A stretch of DNA of 35,250 nucleotides from Chloroflexota bacterium (GTDB lineage: Bacteria; Chloroflexota; Anaerolineae; JAAEKA01): assembly GCA_029558955.1 (NCBI GenBank), contig JAKQCW010000130.1, forward strand, positions 1 through 35,250, given 5' to 3'. Below the pieces are notes generated by a model. It was not told the DNA's origin. It saw only the letters and a program-made list of their open reading frames with translations, and made no database searches. Within the stretch, counting starts at the first letter, position 1, and each line of letters opens with the position of its first letter. Shown here piece by piece: positions 7,789-18,010 of this stretch. The translations under genes were made by a program, and so were the position numbers.

Positions 7789-8844
7789 TCACCATTGATG
7801 CACGACCAGCGGCGAGTCGAGACGCGGCCAGCAGGGCTGCGACGCCGGGCAGGCGGCGGGCTGCCAATAGACTGCCCCGGACAGCCCTTGCCAGCCCGCG
7901 TCGCCCAACTGGGCCACGGCCTGGAGCACGGTCGTCCGGTTGACAGGTGTGCCGGCCTGGCCAGCCAGCGCGATGGCGTCCAACAGCAGGTTGGTCGCGT
8001 CGTAGGCCAGCACGGCCTGCGGAGAAGGGGGCGCGCCGGCCAGCTCCTGGTAGGCGGCCACGAACTGCGCCGGCAGCGCGCTGGCCGCTGGGCCGGCGCT
8101 CAGCCAGCGCACGCCGGCGGCCGCGGCGGCGGCCCGGCCGGCGAAAACGTCGGATCCCAGCTCAGGCCCGCCGATCAGCGTGCGCGCCGGGCCAAGCTGA
8201 CCGGCCAATGCGGCCCCGCCGGCTGCATCGCCCAGCCAGATGACGCCGCGCGCTGCATCCCAAGCCGCCGGCGCGCCAGCCGCGGCGGCCTCGCCGCCAT
8301 TCCCGGCCGCGCCAGCCAGACCGGCGCCCCGGCCAAGGATGACCGGCTCGGCCACCCCCTCGGCGCGCAGGATCTCCTCAGCCAGCGCGGCCGCCTCGGC
8401 CGGCGGCGCTTCCAGCGCAAAGCCAGCCGGCTGCTGCTCCGGCGCCAGGCTGGCCAGCGCGATCCAGGGCAGGCCGGCCTCGGCCAGCACAGGCCCGGCC
8501 GCGGCCGCCGTGGCGCCGTGCAGGGGGCCGATCACCGCCAGCAGGTCCTGATCCACCACCAGATTGGCGGCCTGGCGCTGCGCCTCCTGCGGCCGGCCGT
8601 TGTCGTTCAGCGCGATCAGCGCCACCTGGCGGCCAGCCACGCCGCCGGCCGCGTTGCGCTGGCTGATGGCCAGTTGAACGGCCGGCAGCGCCGCGTAGCC
8701 GTCGCTGCGATAGAGCTCCTCGAAGGGCGCCAGCAGGCCCAACTTGACCACCGGCGGCGTGTTGCCGCGCCCAGATGCACAGCCGGCCAGCAGCAGCAGT
8801 AGCGTCAACAGCGACGGGATGAACCGATGGGAGAAGGCGTTCAC
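7789..8844 (-). CDS. Branched-chain-amino-acid-type ABC substrate-binding lipoprotein
   Basis: About 351 residues from a GTG at 8844, giving VNAFSHRF followed by a Leu-rich signal and the lipobox LLAGC (Cys 22). A TTG start at 8868 would extend it by 8 residues but falls inside a 15-bp hairpin, so I prefer the GTG. The mature part begins VVKLGLLAPFEELYRSDGYA and contains AISQRNAAGGVAGRQVALIALND and VIGPLHGATAAAAGPVLAEAG. These are typical of type I periplasmic-binding (Leu/Ile/Val-binding) proteins. No permease or ATPase genes are adjacent, so it is either an orphan binding protein or a sensor-type protein. The sequence is extremely Ala-rich. Confidence 0.82.
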   Translation of the reverse strand: MNAFSHRFIPSLLTLLLLLAGCASGRGNTPPVVKLGLLAPFEELYRSDGYAALPAVQLAISQRNAAGGVAGRQVALIALNDNGRPQEAQRQAANLVVDQDLLAVIGPLHGATAAAAGPVLAEAGLPWIALASLAPEQQPAGFALEAPPAEAAALAEEILRAEGVAEPVILGRGAGLAGAAGNGGEAAAAGAPAAWDAARGVIWLGDAAGGAALAGQLGPARTLIGGPELGSDVFAGRAAAAAAGVRWLSAGPAASALPAQFVAAYQELAGAPPSPQAVLAYDATNLLLDAIALAGQAGTPVNRTTVLQAVAQLGDAGWQGLSGAVYWQPAACPASQPCWPRLDSPLVVHQW

Positions 8845-8865
8845 GGAAGTGTGGGGATAAACGAC

Positions 8866-8905
8866 CAACGCTGAACGATGACTTCGGATGCATCGTTCAG
8901 CGTTG
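8866..8905 (-). terminator. Strong hairpin downstream of mltG
   Basis: Perfect 15-bp inverted repeat (CAACGCTGAACGATG at 8866-8880, complement at 8891-8905) with a 10-base loop, just past the mltG stop. The sequence after it on the minus strand (GTCGTTTATCC) is only modestly T-rich, so termination is likely but not certain; it could also be an mRNA-stabilising 3' hairpin. Confidence 0.6.
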
Positions 8906-8913
8906 TGATGGTG

Positions 8914-10278
8914 CTATTGACCGCCGTAGATGGCCACGTTGGCCTGGTGTTCGGCGTAGGTGCGGGCGAAGACGTGACGGCCATCCTCGCCGGTGGCGAC
9001 GAAGAAGCAGTATTGCGTCTCGGCCGGCTGCACGGCCGCCTCCAGCGCGGAGAGCCCGGCGCTGGCGATGGGCCCCGGGGGCAGGCCAGGGTGCAGGTAG
9101 GTGTTGTAGGGGCTCTGCACGAACTGATATTCCTCCACCGACTGCGGCTTCCACCACCAATCGCCGGCGCGGCCGCGCGCGTACTGCACCGTGGGGTCGG
9201 CCTGGAGATAGCGCCCGCCCACTTCCGCGTCGCAGAGGCCCGCCAGACGGTTGCGGTAGACGCTGGCGATCAGCGGCCGCTCGTCGGCCTGCACCGCCTC
9301 ACGCTCGACGATGGAGGCCAGCGTCACTGCATCGGACAGGCTCAGGCCAGAGGAGGAGGCGGCCGCGCTCAGGCTGAGCGGCGCCTTCTCCTGGAAATTG
9401 TCCAGCATCGCGCCCAGCAGATCAGCCGGCTTGGCGCGCGCCGGAATGCGGTAGGTGTCGGGGAAGAGGTAGCCCTCCAGGCTGGCGCCGGCCGGCCGGC
9501 CGCGCAGAAAATCGTAGCTGCCCAGGCCCAGGGCCACCGGATCCCCCAGGCGCACGGCGGCCATGAAGCTCTCGGCGTCCATGATCCCTTCATCTTGCAG
9601 CAGCTCGGCCACCTGTTCGGCGCGCCAGCCTTCGGGGATCGAAACGGTGACCTCTCGCACCAGCGCGTTTTGCAGCGCCTGGGCGACCTCCGGCATGGTC
9701 ATGGTGTAGGCCAGCTCGAAATCGCCGGCCTCGATGCGCTGGTCGATGCCGTTGTAGCGCATGTAGAGACGGAAGAGCCCGGCGTCGCTGATCAGCCCCA
9801 TGGCCTGCAGACGTTCGGCCACGCTGGTGGCGGTCTCGCCCACTTCGATGGCAAAGGGCACCGGCTGGGTGCTGCTGCCCGCGGCGGCGGCCAGCGCCGG
9901 CTGCTGCAACCGCAGATAGAGGCCGATCAGCGAGTCCTCCAGGTTGTCCAGGCTCAGCGCCTGGCCGGCCACCTGGCCCGAACGCACCAGCCCCTCGGTG
10001 GACTCAGGGCGGGCCTGCCACTGCCGGATCAGATGCTGGCGGCTCAGCAGCAAACTGGCCGCGACCGCGCCCACCACCACCAGGGTGATGGCCAGGCGCA
10101 GGTAAAGGCGCGGGTCAAGCAGGCGCAGGTACCAGGGCGCGGGGGGGCGATCGGCCGGCCGCGGCTTCTGGCCGGCAAAGAGCGGCTTGCGCGCCCGGCG
10201 GGGCAGCGCCCGCGGCGGCGGGGCCGCGCCGACGGTGCGGCGCTTGACGGAGGGGGTCGGTTGGGTCTGGTCAGTCAT
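8914..10278 (-). CDS. mltG: Endolytic murein transglycosylase MltG
   Basis: 454 residues. The N-terminal 57 residues are Pro/Arg-rich and cytoplasmic; one membrane helix spans about 58-78 (LYLRLAITLVVVGAVAASLL). The extracytoplasmic part has the YceG/MltG signatures: a LysM-like region (VSIPEGWRAEQVAELLQ), LASIVEREA with the expected catalytic Glu near residue 325, then YRNRL, LQADPTVQYA and SPYNTYLHPGLPPGPIASAG. MltG cleaves nascent glycan strands in the cell wall and sets their length. The start codon overlaps the end of ruvX by 8 bases, indicating translational coupling. This is the last gene of the alaS operon. Confidence 0.95.
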   Translation of the reverse strand: MTDQTQPTPSVKRRTVGAAPPPRALPRRARKPLFAGQKPRPADRPPAPWYLRLLDPRLYLRLAITLVVVGAVAASLLLSRQHLIRQWQARPESTEGLVRSGQVAGQALSLDNLEDSLIGLYLRLQQPALAAAAGSSTQPVPFAIEVGETATSVAERLQAMGLISDAGLFRLYMRYNGIDQRIEAGDFELAYTMTMPEVAQALQNALVREVTVSIPEGWRAEQVAELLQDEGIMDAESFMAAVRLGDPVALGLGSYDFLRGRPAGASLEGYLFPDTYRIPARAKPADLLGAMLDNFQEKAPLSLSAAASSSGLSLSDAVTLASIVEREAVQADERPLIASVYRNRLAGLCDAEVGGRYLQADPTVQYARGRAGDWWWKPQSVEEYQFVQSPYNTYLHPGLPPGPIASAGLSALEAAVQPAETQYCFFVATGEDGRHVFARTYAEHQANVAIYGGQ

Positions 10279-10738
10279 AACTGGGTGACAGCATCTGGCG
10301 GTTTCGGTCCAGATAGCTCTGCAAGATCACCGCTGCGGCCTCGGCGTCCAGCGCCACGCGGCGGCGCTGTTTCGGCGCATGGGCCAGGCGGGCGGCCGCC
10401 TCCTGGCTGGAGCCGTATTCGTCCCACAGCGCCAGCGGCAGGGCCAAGCTGCCCGCCACGCGACGGGCGTAGCGCTCGGCCTGCTGCGCCTGCGGCCCCG
10501 CGCTGCCATCGGCGTTGAGCGGATGCCCGGCCACCAGGCCGACGATGCGCTGCTCACCGGCCAGGCGGGCCAGCCGCTCCAGGTCTTCCGCCTTGGAACG
10601 GCGCTGCAGCACGGTCAGCGGCGTCGCCAGCGTCTGCATCTCATCGCACACGGCCACGCCGACGCGCTTCTCGCCCACGTCCAGCGCCAGCAGACGGCCG
10701 GCGGGCGGCAGGGCAACGGTCGGCCTGGCGTCGCTCAT
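10271..10738 (-). CDS. ruvX: Putative pre-16S rRNA nuclease / Holliday junction resolvase-like RuvX (YqgF)
   Basis: 155 residues from the ATG at 10738; the open frame continues far upstream, but that part is a shadow of the preceding gene. RNase H-fold motifs are present: LLALDVGEKRVGVAV (Asp 20), LVAGHPLNADGSAG, LWDEYGSSQEA and ALDAEAAAVILQSYL (acidic metal ligands). Family proteins mature the 5' end of 16S rRNA. The ATG overlaps the stop codon of the previous gene as ATGA, and its own end overlaps mltG by 8 bases. In many bacteria the second acidic motif reads DERLTT; here it is DEYGSS, a mild deviation. Confidence 0.93.
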   Translation of the reverse strand: MSDARPTVALPPAGRLLALDVGEKRVGVAVCDEMQTLATPLTVLQRRSKAEDLERLARLAGEQRIVGLVAGHPLNADGSAGPQAQQAERYARRVAGSLALPLALWDEYGSSQEAAARLAHAPKQRRRVALDAEAAAVILQSYLDRNRQMLSPSYD

Positions 10739-12507
10739 GGCGTTTCGGCCGTGTCTGAGCTGACGCCGGCGAACTGCACATCGACGTGGGTGCGGAAGGG
10801 AAGCCAGGGCACGCGGTCGGCGACCTGCATGGGCAGCCAGTCGAAATCCAGCCGGCGCAGCAGCGGCTCGATCCAGTCCGGCCCCAGCGTCAGCTCCGGC
10901 GTCTCTTGCAGACGCCAGGTGCGCTGCAAGGTGGCCACCGCCTCGGCCGGGGTCATGCCGCGGATGGCGGCCCGCACCGCGGCCGGGTCCACATCCAGTA
11001 CCACCACGCTGCTGGCCGTGTTGGGGAAGCTGATCGTCACCACGTCGCCCTCCTGGCTGACCGTGGCGACGCCGCGGTTGAAGCGCAGCGAGTCGGTCAA
11101 CATCTGGGCGCGGCGGGGGATCTTCTGGCCCAGGGCCTGCAAGGCCATCTCGTCGGCCGCTGTTCCATCGACGGCCAGCGCGGTGGCCAGCAGCCGCAGC
11201 CGCAACGTCACCTCGTCCGCGGCCTCGTCGGTGAAACGGTCGAAGGTTTCGTCGAGCACCAGCGTGCCCACCGTTTCCGACGGCACAAATTCGCCCTCGC
11301 GCAGCAGCTTGCCCAGCGCGACATAGGCCTTCTGGCGCGCTTCCTGTTCCAGTTGAGCGCGCAACGCGTCCTTGTCGGCCTGCTTGACCACCGGCACCTG
11401 CTTCACCGTGCCGCCGGACGTGCCCGAGGGATTGATCACATTGGCGGTGACGGCCAGCGAACCCTCGATGGTGTTGATGGTGAAGGCGCGCACGTTGCCG
11501 GCCAGCCCCGGCTGCAAGGCCTGGATCGGCACAGTCACCTGGGAGCCGACGCCGGGGGGCAGCGTGGCCGGCTGGATGGTCTCGAAGCTGACATTGCTGC
11601 CGGTGGCGGTGGCCACCACGGTGCCCACGGGGATCTCCTGCGGCTCGGCCCGGCGGTTGGTGAAGACCACCGCGCCCTGCGCCGGCTGGTCGGGGGCATA
11701 TTCCAGGCCGGTGGCCAGCACTGTACCCTCCACCTCGACCCGCTCGCCGATGCGCCGGGCGGGCAACAGCAGTTGACTGGCGCTGGCTGTCTCCACGTCG
11801 GAACGCGCGGTCAGGGTGATGGTCTCGGTCAACGGCTCCTGGGCGGGGACCAGCCGGACCTCGGCCGAGGGGACGATGAAGGCGGCCATGGCCGACAGGG
11901 CCGCGATGGCGCCCACCAACACCGCCAGCAACAGCGCCGTCTCCAGCCACCAGGGCGTGGGGCGCCGATCGCCCGCGGCCAGCCGGACGGTGCGAAAACG
12001 GGCCGCCAGCCGGCCGCGACGCTGGACGCTGACCGGCTGATGCAGGTCGCGGCCGGGGTTGGGCGGGGTGTAGTCCAGGTGCGAGGGGGCCAGGGTCCAG
12101 GGGCGCTCCTGCGCGCCCTGCACCGTGCCAAAGGCCGGGATGCCCACGTCGGCCGCCTGGGCGCGCAGCCGTTCATTGCGCGTCACCAGCGCCACCTCCA
12201 GCCCTTGGGCGTCGGCCTGGCGGCGCAGGCTTTGCAGCAGCACCAGGCCGCTCTCGGCCGGGGCGCGGTCGCCGCGCCGACGCCTGGGCGCGCCGCGGCC
12301 AATGAGGACGATGGCCCGGCCGCCGTCACACTGGCGCAACGCCTGGCGCAGCCCTGCGGCCGTGACCTCGGCCGGAACCTGAACCACGTGGGTCGCGACG
12401 GCGTCGTAGGTCTGGCCGTCGGACGTATGGGTCTCAACCTCGACCGACGCGCCGTCGGCCACGCTCATCGCCAGCTCGGCCGGCGGAGTTGGGGAGTCTT
12501 GTGTCAT
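10735..12507 (-). CDS. Membrane protein with baseplate-J-like domain (conserved, unknown function)
   Basis: 590 residues. Residues 35-130 look like a small Rossmann-type alpha/beta domain (RAIVLIGRG, LEVALVTRNERLRAQAADVG). A basic Pro-rich linker precedes one membrane helix at about 187-211. The outer part has a stretch (about 265-370: AQGAVVFTNRRAEPQEIPVGTVV, LPPGVGSQVTVPIQALQPG, AGNVRAF) resembling the baseplate J/gp47 beta fold, followed by an alpha/beta tail. Proteins of this design are found in Chloroflexota genomes next to ruvX and are usually named after baseplate J, but there is no other phage gene here. It lies 18 bases after alaS and shares ATGA with ruvX. A role in cell envelope work together with MltG is inferred only from operon position. 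Confidence 0.72.
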   Translation of the reverse strand: MTQDSPTPPAELAMSVADGASVEVETHTSDGQTYDAVATHVVQVPAEVTAAGLRQALRQCDGGRAIVLIGRGAPRRRRGDRAPAESGLVLLQSLRRQADAQGLEVALVTRNERLRAQAADVGIPAFGTVQGAQERPWTLAPSHLDYTPPNPGRDLHQPVSVQRRGRLAARFRTVRLAAGDRRPTPWWLETALLLAVLVGAIAALSAMAAFIVPSAEVRLVPAQEPLTETITLTARSDVETASASQLLLPARRIGERVEVEGTVLATGLEYAPDQPAQGAVVFTNRRAEPQEIPVGTVVATATGSNVSFETIQPATLPPGVGSQVTVPIQALQPGLAGNVRAFTINTIEGSLAVTANVINPSGTSGGTVKQVPVVKQADKDALRAQLEQEARQKAYVALGKLLREGEFVPSETVGTLVLDETFDRFTDEAADEVTLRLRLLATALAVDGTAADEMALQALGQKIPRRAQMLTDSLRFNRGVATVSQEGDVVTISFPNTASSVVVLDVDPAAVRAAIRGMTPAEAVATLQRTWRLQETPELTLGPDWIEPLLRRLDFDWLPMQVADRVPWLPFRTHVDVQFAGVSSDTAETP

Positions 12508-12525
12508 AGAATGTGTCGAAGAAGT

Positions 12526-15267
<2,742 letters not shown>

Positions 15268-15300
15268 GCCGCACCGTGTTCCTTGCGTCCTAAAACGATA

Positions 15301-15357
15301 TGCTGCCCAAAGGGCAGCAGCAAGGGGCATTTTATGCCATGTGGGGGCAAATGTCAA
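15301..15357 (-). promoter_or_regulatory. alaS promoter and 5' leader hairpin
   Basis: On the minus strand: perfect TTGACA (15357-15352), 17-bp spacer, TAAAAT (15334-15329). Predicted start near 15322. The transcript would begin with an 8-bp hairpin TGCTGCCC/GGGCAGCA with an AAA loop (15301-15319 in plus coordinates), then about 30 bases to the alaS ATG. The hairpin at the very 5' end may stabilise the mRNA or be a control site. Confidence 0.7.
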
Positions 15358-15360
15358 AGA

Positions 15361-15373
15361 CCTGCGGCGCAGG
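15361..15373. promoter_or_regulatory. Palindrome between the divergent alaS and tyrS promoters
   Basis: CCTGCG-G-CGCAGG, a perfect 6-bp dyad centred between the two -35 boxes (15352-15357 and 15389-15394). Its position would suit an operator acting on both promoters, but no regulator is known. Confidence 0.4.
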
Positions 15374-15388
15374 TGGCGCGATTTCAGT

Positions 15389-15417
15389 TTGACACCACGC
15401 CCCGTCCGTGCTACTAT
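15389..15417 (+). promoter_or_regulatory. Sigma-70-type promoter upstream of the tyrS leader
   Basis: Perfect TTGACA (15389-15394), 17-bp spacer, TACTAT (15412-15417). The predicted start near 15424 is only 2-3 bases before an ATG at 15427, so the first ORF would be translated nearly leaderless. The tyrS coding sequence begins about 220 bases further on. Confidence 0.68.
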
Positions 15418-15426
15418 TGCGCCGCG

Positions 15427-15501
15427 ATGAACACCGTGGACACCTTCGAGCTCACCTACTCGTACCTGGGGGGCGGCTACGCCCCGACCCCAGCCCGTTG
15501 A
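15427..15501 (+). CDS. Candidate tyrS leader peptide (24 codons, three Tyr)
   Basis: ATG directly at the predicted transcription start, 24 sense codons and TGA. The peptide contains LTYSYLGGGY, i.e. three TAC codons within eight positions, followed by APTPAR. No Shine-Dalgarno is possible because the predicted 5' UTR is 2-3 bases. Position (between promoter and a terminator-like hairpin, upstream of tyrosyl-tRNA synthetase) and Tyr content suggest ribosome-mediated attenuation. It could equally be a chance ORF: three Tyr in 24 codons is suggestive, not decisive. Confidence 0.35.
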   Translation: MNTVDTFELTYSYLGGGYAPTPAR

Positions 15502-15541
15502 ACGCGTCCACGATTCGAGAGTAACACGATTTGTTTATGTT

Positions 15542-15566
15542 AACGTGGCGCGCTGCGCCACGTTTT
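15542..15566 (+). terminator. Terminator-like hairpin in the tyrS leader
   Basis: Perfect 10-bp stem AACGTGGCGC (15542-15551) with GCGCCACGTT (15555-15564), loop GCT, four T at 15563-15566. It lies 40 bases after the small leader ORF and 77 bases before the tyrS ATG. Confidence 0.65.
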
Positions 15567-15584
15567 GATTCATGCCCACGCCGC

Positions 15585-15616
15585 GACCATGCGGGTTTTC
15601 GGCAACCCGCATGGTC
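15585..15616 (+). promoter_or_regulatory. Second leader hairpin just before the tyrS ribosome-binding site
   Basis: Perfect 13-bp stem GACCATGCGGGTT (15585-15597) with its complement (15604-15616) and the loop TTCGGC. It ends 13 bases before GGAGA (15630-15634), the tyrS Shine-Dalgarno. May insulate the ribosome-binding site or form part of an attenuator. Confidence 0.5.
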
Positions 15617-15643
15617 TGGCGAGAGACCCGGAGACACACCGCC

Positions 15644-16948
15644 ATGATCACCCCCATCCAAGACCCCACCAGTTTGTCCATCGACGAGCAGGTCGCCTGG
15701 CTGATGCAAGGGACCAACTACGGCGACGAGGAGATGAAGCAGAAGATGACGGTCGAGCTGCGCCAGCGGCTGGCCGAAGCCCAACAGACCGGCCGCCCCC
15801 TGCGCATCTACTGCGGCTACGACCCGCGCAAGCCCGACCTGCACCTGGGCCACACCATCACCATGCGCAAGCTGCGCCAGTTCCAGGACCTGGGCCATGA
15901 CGTCACCTTCCTGATCGGCTCCTACACCAGCCTGGTGGGCGACCCCAGCGACAAGGACAAGACGCGGCCGGTGCTGACCGAGGCCGAGGTCGAGGAAAAC
16001 GCCCGCACCTACGTCGAGCAGGCCTACAAGATCCTGGATCGCGAGAAGACCATCGTGCGCCACAACGGCGAATGGCTGGCCGGCCTGCGCCTGCTGGACC
16101 TGATCCAGATCGCCCAGAACTTCACCGTGCAGCAGTTCCTGCAGCGCGAGAACTTTGCCAAGCGCTTCGACAAGGGCGAGCCGATCTTCCTGCAAGAGAC
16201 CTTCTACGCGCTGATGCAGGCCTACGACGCGGTGGCGCAGGAGACCGACGTGCAGGTGGGCGGCACCGACCAGCTTTTCAACATCCTGATCGCCGGCCGC
16301 AAGCTGCAACAGGCCCTGGGCCAGAAGCCCCAGGTGGCGCTGATCGTCGACATCCTGCCGGGCACCGATGGCGAGATCAAGATGAGCAAGAGCCTGGGCA
16401 ACGACATCCCCATCCTGGCCGCGCCGGCCGACATGTACGGCAAGGTGATGTCAGTCCCCGACCACGCCATGCCGCTCTACTTCAAGCTGGCCACCCGCTG
16501 GCTGCCGGCGCAAGTGGCTGAGATCGAGCAGGCGCTGCTGGACGGCAGCCGCCACCCGCGCGATCTGAAGATGGAGCTGGCCAGGGAGATCGTCAGCATC
16601 TTCCACGGCGACGAGGCGGCCGCGGCGGCCGAGGAGCACTTCCGCACCGTGTTCCAGCAGCGCGAGCTGCCCGACGACATGCCAGAAGTGGCGCTGACCG
16701 GCCCGATGGGCCTGCTGACCCTGCTCAAGGAGGCCGGGCTGGTCAGCAGCAGCAGCGAAGGCCGCCGGCTGGTGGAGCAAGGCGGCGTCAAGCTGAACGG
16801 CCAAACCGTCAGCGACATCAAGCTGGAGCTGGCCCCGCTGGAGGGCGAACAGGTGGTGCAGGTGGGCCGGCGCAAGTTCGTGCGCCTGGTTGCGGCTGCT
16901 GCCAATGCCAACCGGGCCAACACGGAGTCGAGCCTTCAGGCGGGTTAG
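15644..16948 (+). CDS. tyrS: Tyrosine-tRNA ligase
   Basis: 434 residues from the ATG at 15644, preceded by GGAGA at 15630-15634. Class I signatures: YCGYDPRKPDLHLGH with the HIGH-type HLGH at 67-70, VGGTDQLFN for tyrosine/ATP binding and KMSKS at 246-250. An S4 RNA-binding domain follows near 365-425 (SSSEGRRLVEQGGVKLNG). The enzyme charges tRNA-Tyr in the cytoplasm. The natural end is probably near RRKFVRLV. The remaining tail (AAAANANRANTESSLQAG) is Ala/Asn-rich and its last part is encoded by an interspersed 35-bp-type repeat. The gene has a long structured leader and is divergent from alaS. Confidence 0.96.
   Translation: MITPIQDPTSLSIDEQVAWLMQGTNYGDEEMKQKMTVELRQRLAEAQQTGRPLRIYCGYDPRKPDLHLGHTITMRKLRQFQDLGHDVTFLIGSYTSLVGDPSDKDKTRPVLTEAEVEENARTYVEQAYKILDREKTIVRHNGEWLAGLRLLDLIQIAQNFTVQQFLQRENFAKRFDKGEPIFLQETFYALMQAYDAVAQETDVQVGGTDQLFNILIAGRKLQQALGQKPQVALIVDILPGTDGEIKMSKSLGNDIPILAAPADMYGKVMSVPDHAMPLYFKLATRWLPAQVAEIEQALLDGSRHPRDLKMELAREIVSIFHGDEAAAAAEEHFRTVFQQRELPDDMPEVALTGPMGLLTLLKEAGLVSSSSEGRRLVEQGGVKLNGQTVSDIKLELAPLEGEQVVQVGRRKFVRLVAAAANANRANTESSLQAG
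16921..16945 (+). repeat. Single copy of the 35-bp repeat family forming the tyrS 3' end
   Basis: GGAGTCGAGCCTTCAGGCGGGT here compares with GGAGTCGAGGCTTCAGCCGGGT in the four-copy array at 4793-4932. The two differences are compensating (G to C and C to G), which keeps the small CCTTCAGG / GCTTCAGC hairpin paired. The tyrS stop codon TAG starts inside or just at the end of the element. Confidence 0.78.
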
Positions 16949-17002
16949 CGCACCGGATCCCCGTGACCTGCACCGGGATAATGCCTCAACACCGCGCCAA
17001 AT

Positions 17003-17030
17003 TTGGAAATATTGGATTACGGATTACAAT
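17003..17030 (+). promoter_or_regulatory. Promoter for the helix-hairpin-helix membrane protein
   Basis: TTGGAA (17003-17008), 16-bp spacer, TACAAT (17025-17030). The region is locally AT-rich. Predicted start about 48 bases before the ATG at 17085. Confidence 0.5.
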
Positions 17031-17084
17031 AACGGCCATGCACGCATCCCTGTTCCATCAGCCTTTGCCAGGAGTTCTCCTGTC

Positions 17085-17807
17085 ATGAAGCGTCTGCTGA
17101 TCAACCTGACACTGCTGGCTGCGGCCGCGTTGGCGGCTGGCAGCTTCGTGGCCGGCGCGGCGGCCGTCTGGCTGCTGCTGGGCCGGCGCGGCCGGCGTCG
17201 CCAGGCGCAGATGGCCCGGGTCGAACGCGAGCTGGCCAGCCAGCGGGCGCGGGCTGTGGCGGCTGAGCGCCAACTGGCCCAGCAGGCTGCTGCGCCGGTC
17301 GCGCCAGGCCGCGGCGTCATGGCCAGCGGCAACTTTGTCAGCGTCGAGGCTCTGCGCGCCGAGGCGGATGCCGCGGCCGGCAGCTTGGATGCTGTCGCCG
17401 ATGTGCAGGCGCTGGATGAGCTGTTGATCGAGACGGAATTGCCCCTGGCCGAGGTAGAAGTGCTGCAGGCCAGCCTGGAAACCAGTGAAACCGACGAAGA
17501 GCCGGCCGAGATCGATATGGCGGCTCTGTCCCGGCTGTCCGGCGCAGTGGAGCTGCCGGTCAACGGCGCTGGGCCGGGCGAGGATGATCTGACCGTGGTC
17601 GATGGCATCGGCCCGGTCTTTGCCGCCCGCCTGCGCCAGCATGGCATCCTGACCTTCGCCGACCTGGCCGCCAGCGACGAGGCCGCGCTGGATTCTATCA
17701 TCCAGGCGCCGACCTGGCGCCGGCCTGACTTCGCCGCCTGGGTTGCCGAGGCCGCCCAGCTCGCCGCCCAACCTATCACCACCCCTGACGGAGAAAACCT
17801 GCCCTGA
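17085..17807 (+). CDS. Membrane-anchored helix-hairpin-helix protein of unknown function
   Basis: 240 residues from an ATG with AGGAG 10 bases upstream. One N-terminal membrane helix (about 6-31), then a basic stop-transfer patch (GRRGRRRQAQ), a probable coiled coil (VERELASQRARAVAAERQLA), an acidic low-complexity spacer, and from about residue 167 DDLTVVDGIGPVFAARLRQ with HGILTFADLA. The latter is a helix-hairpin-helix fold like that at the end of many DUF4332-type or NuoE-related proteins; such domains bind DNA or other proteins. The C-terminal domain would be cytoplasmic. It has its own promoter and a strong terminator, so it is monocistronic. Confidence 0.75.
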   Translation: MKRLLINLTLLAAAALAAGSFVAGAAAVWLLLGRRGRRRQAQMARVERELASQRARAVAAERQLAQQAAAPVAPGRGVMASGNFVSVEALRAEADAAAGSLDAVADVQALDELLIETELPLAEVEVLQASLETSETDEEPAEIDMAALSRLSGAVELPVNGAGPGEDDLTVVDGIGPVFAARLRQHGILTFADLAASDEAALDSIIQAPTWRRPDFAAWVAEAAQLAAQPITTPDGENLP

Positions 17808-17831
17808 TCGGCGTCTTGCTGCGCTGAACAC

Positions 17832-17861
17832 AGGCGGGCCGCAGGGCCCGCCTCTTTTTTT
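17832..17861 (+). terminator. Rho-independent terminator
   Basis: 9-bp perfect stem AGGCGGGCC (17832-17840) with GGCCCGCCT (17845-17853), GCAG loop, then C and seven T (17855-17861). The best textbook terminator in the window. The rest of the gap to 18010 holds no other feature that I can support. Confidence 0.9.
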
Positions 17862-18010
17862 GCCCAGCGACCGCCCAGGTCGCCCCATCAGATGCTTCCG
17901 CCGATCCGCGGAACCGGTGCAAGCAGCAACTGAGCATCGATTCGGTCGATCCATCCGTTCAACCTATAGCCGTTTCCTGCGTTTCTATTTCTGACCTATT
18001 GAGGTGTTCT

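Noticed and set aside
10735-12507. Prophage remnant, because of the baseplate-J-like domain
   Set aside because: The gene is membrane-anchored, overlaps ruvX, and sits in a housekeeping operon with no other phage gene.
15418-15643. T-box riboswitch upstream of tyrS
   Set aside because: No T-box core or antiterminator consensus is visible; the leader has two simple hairpins instead.
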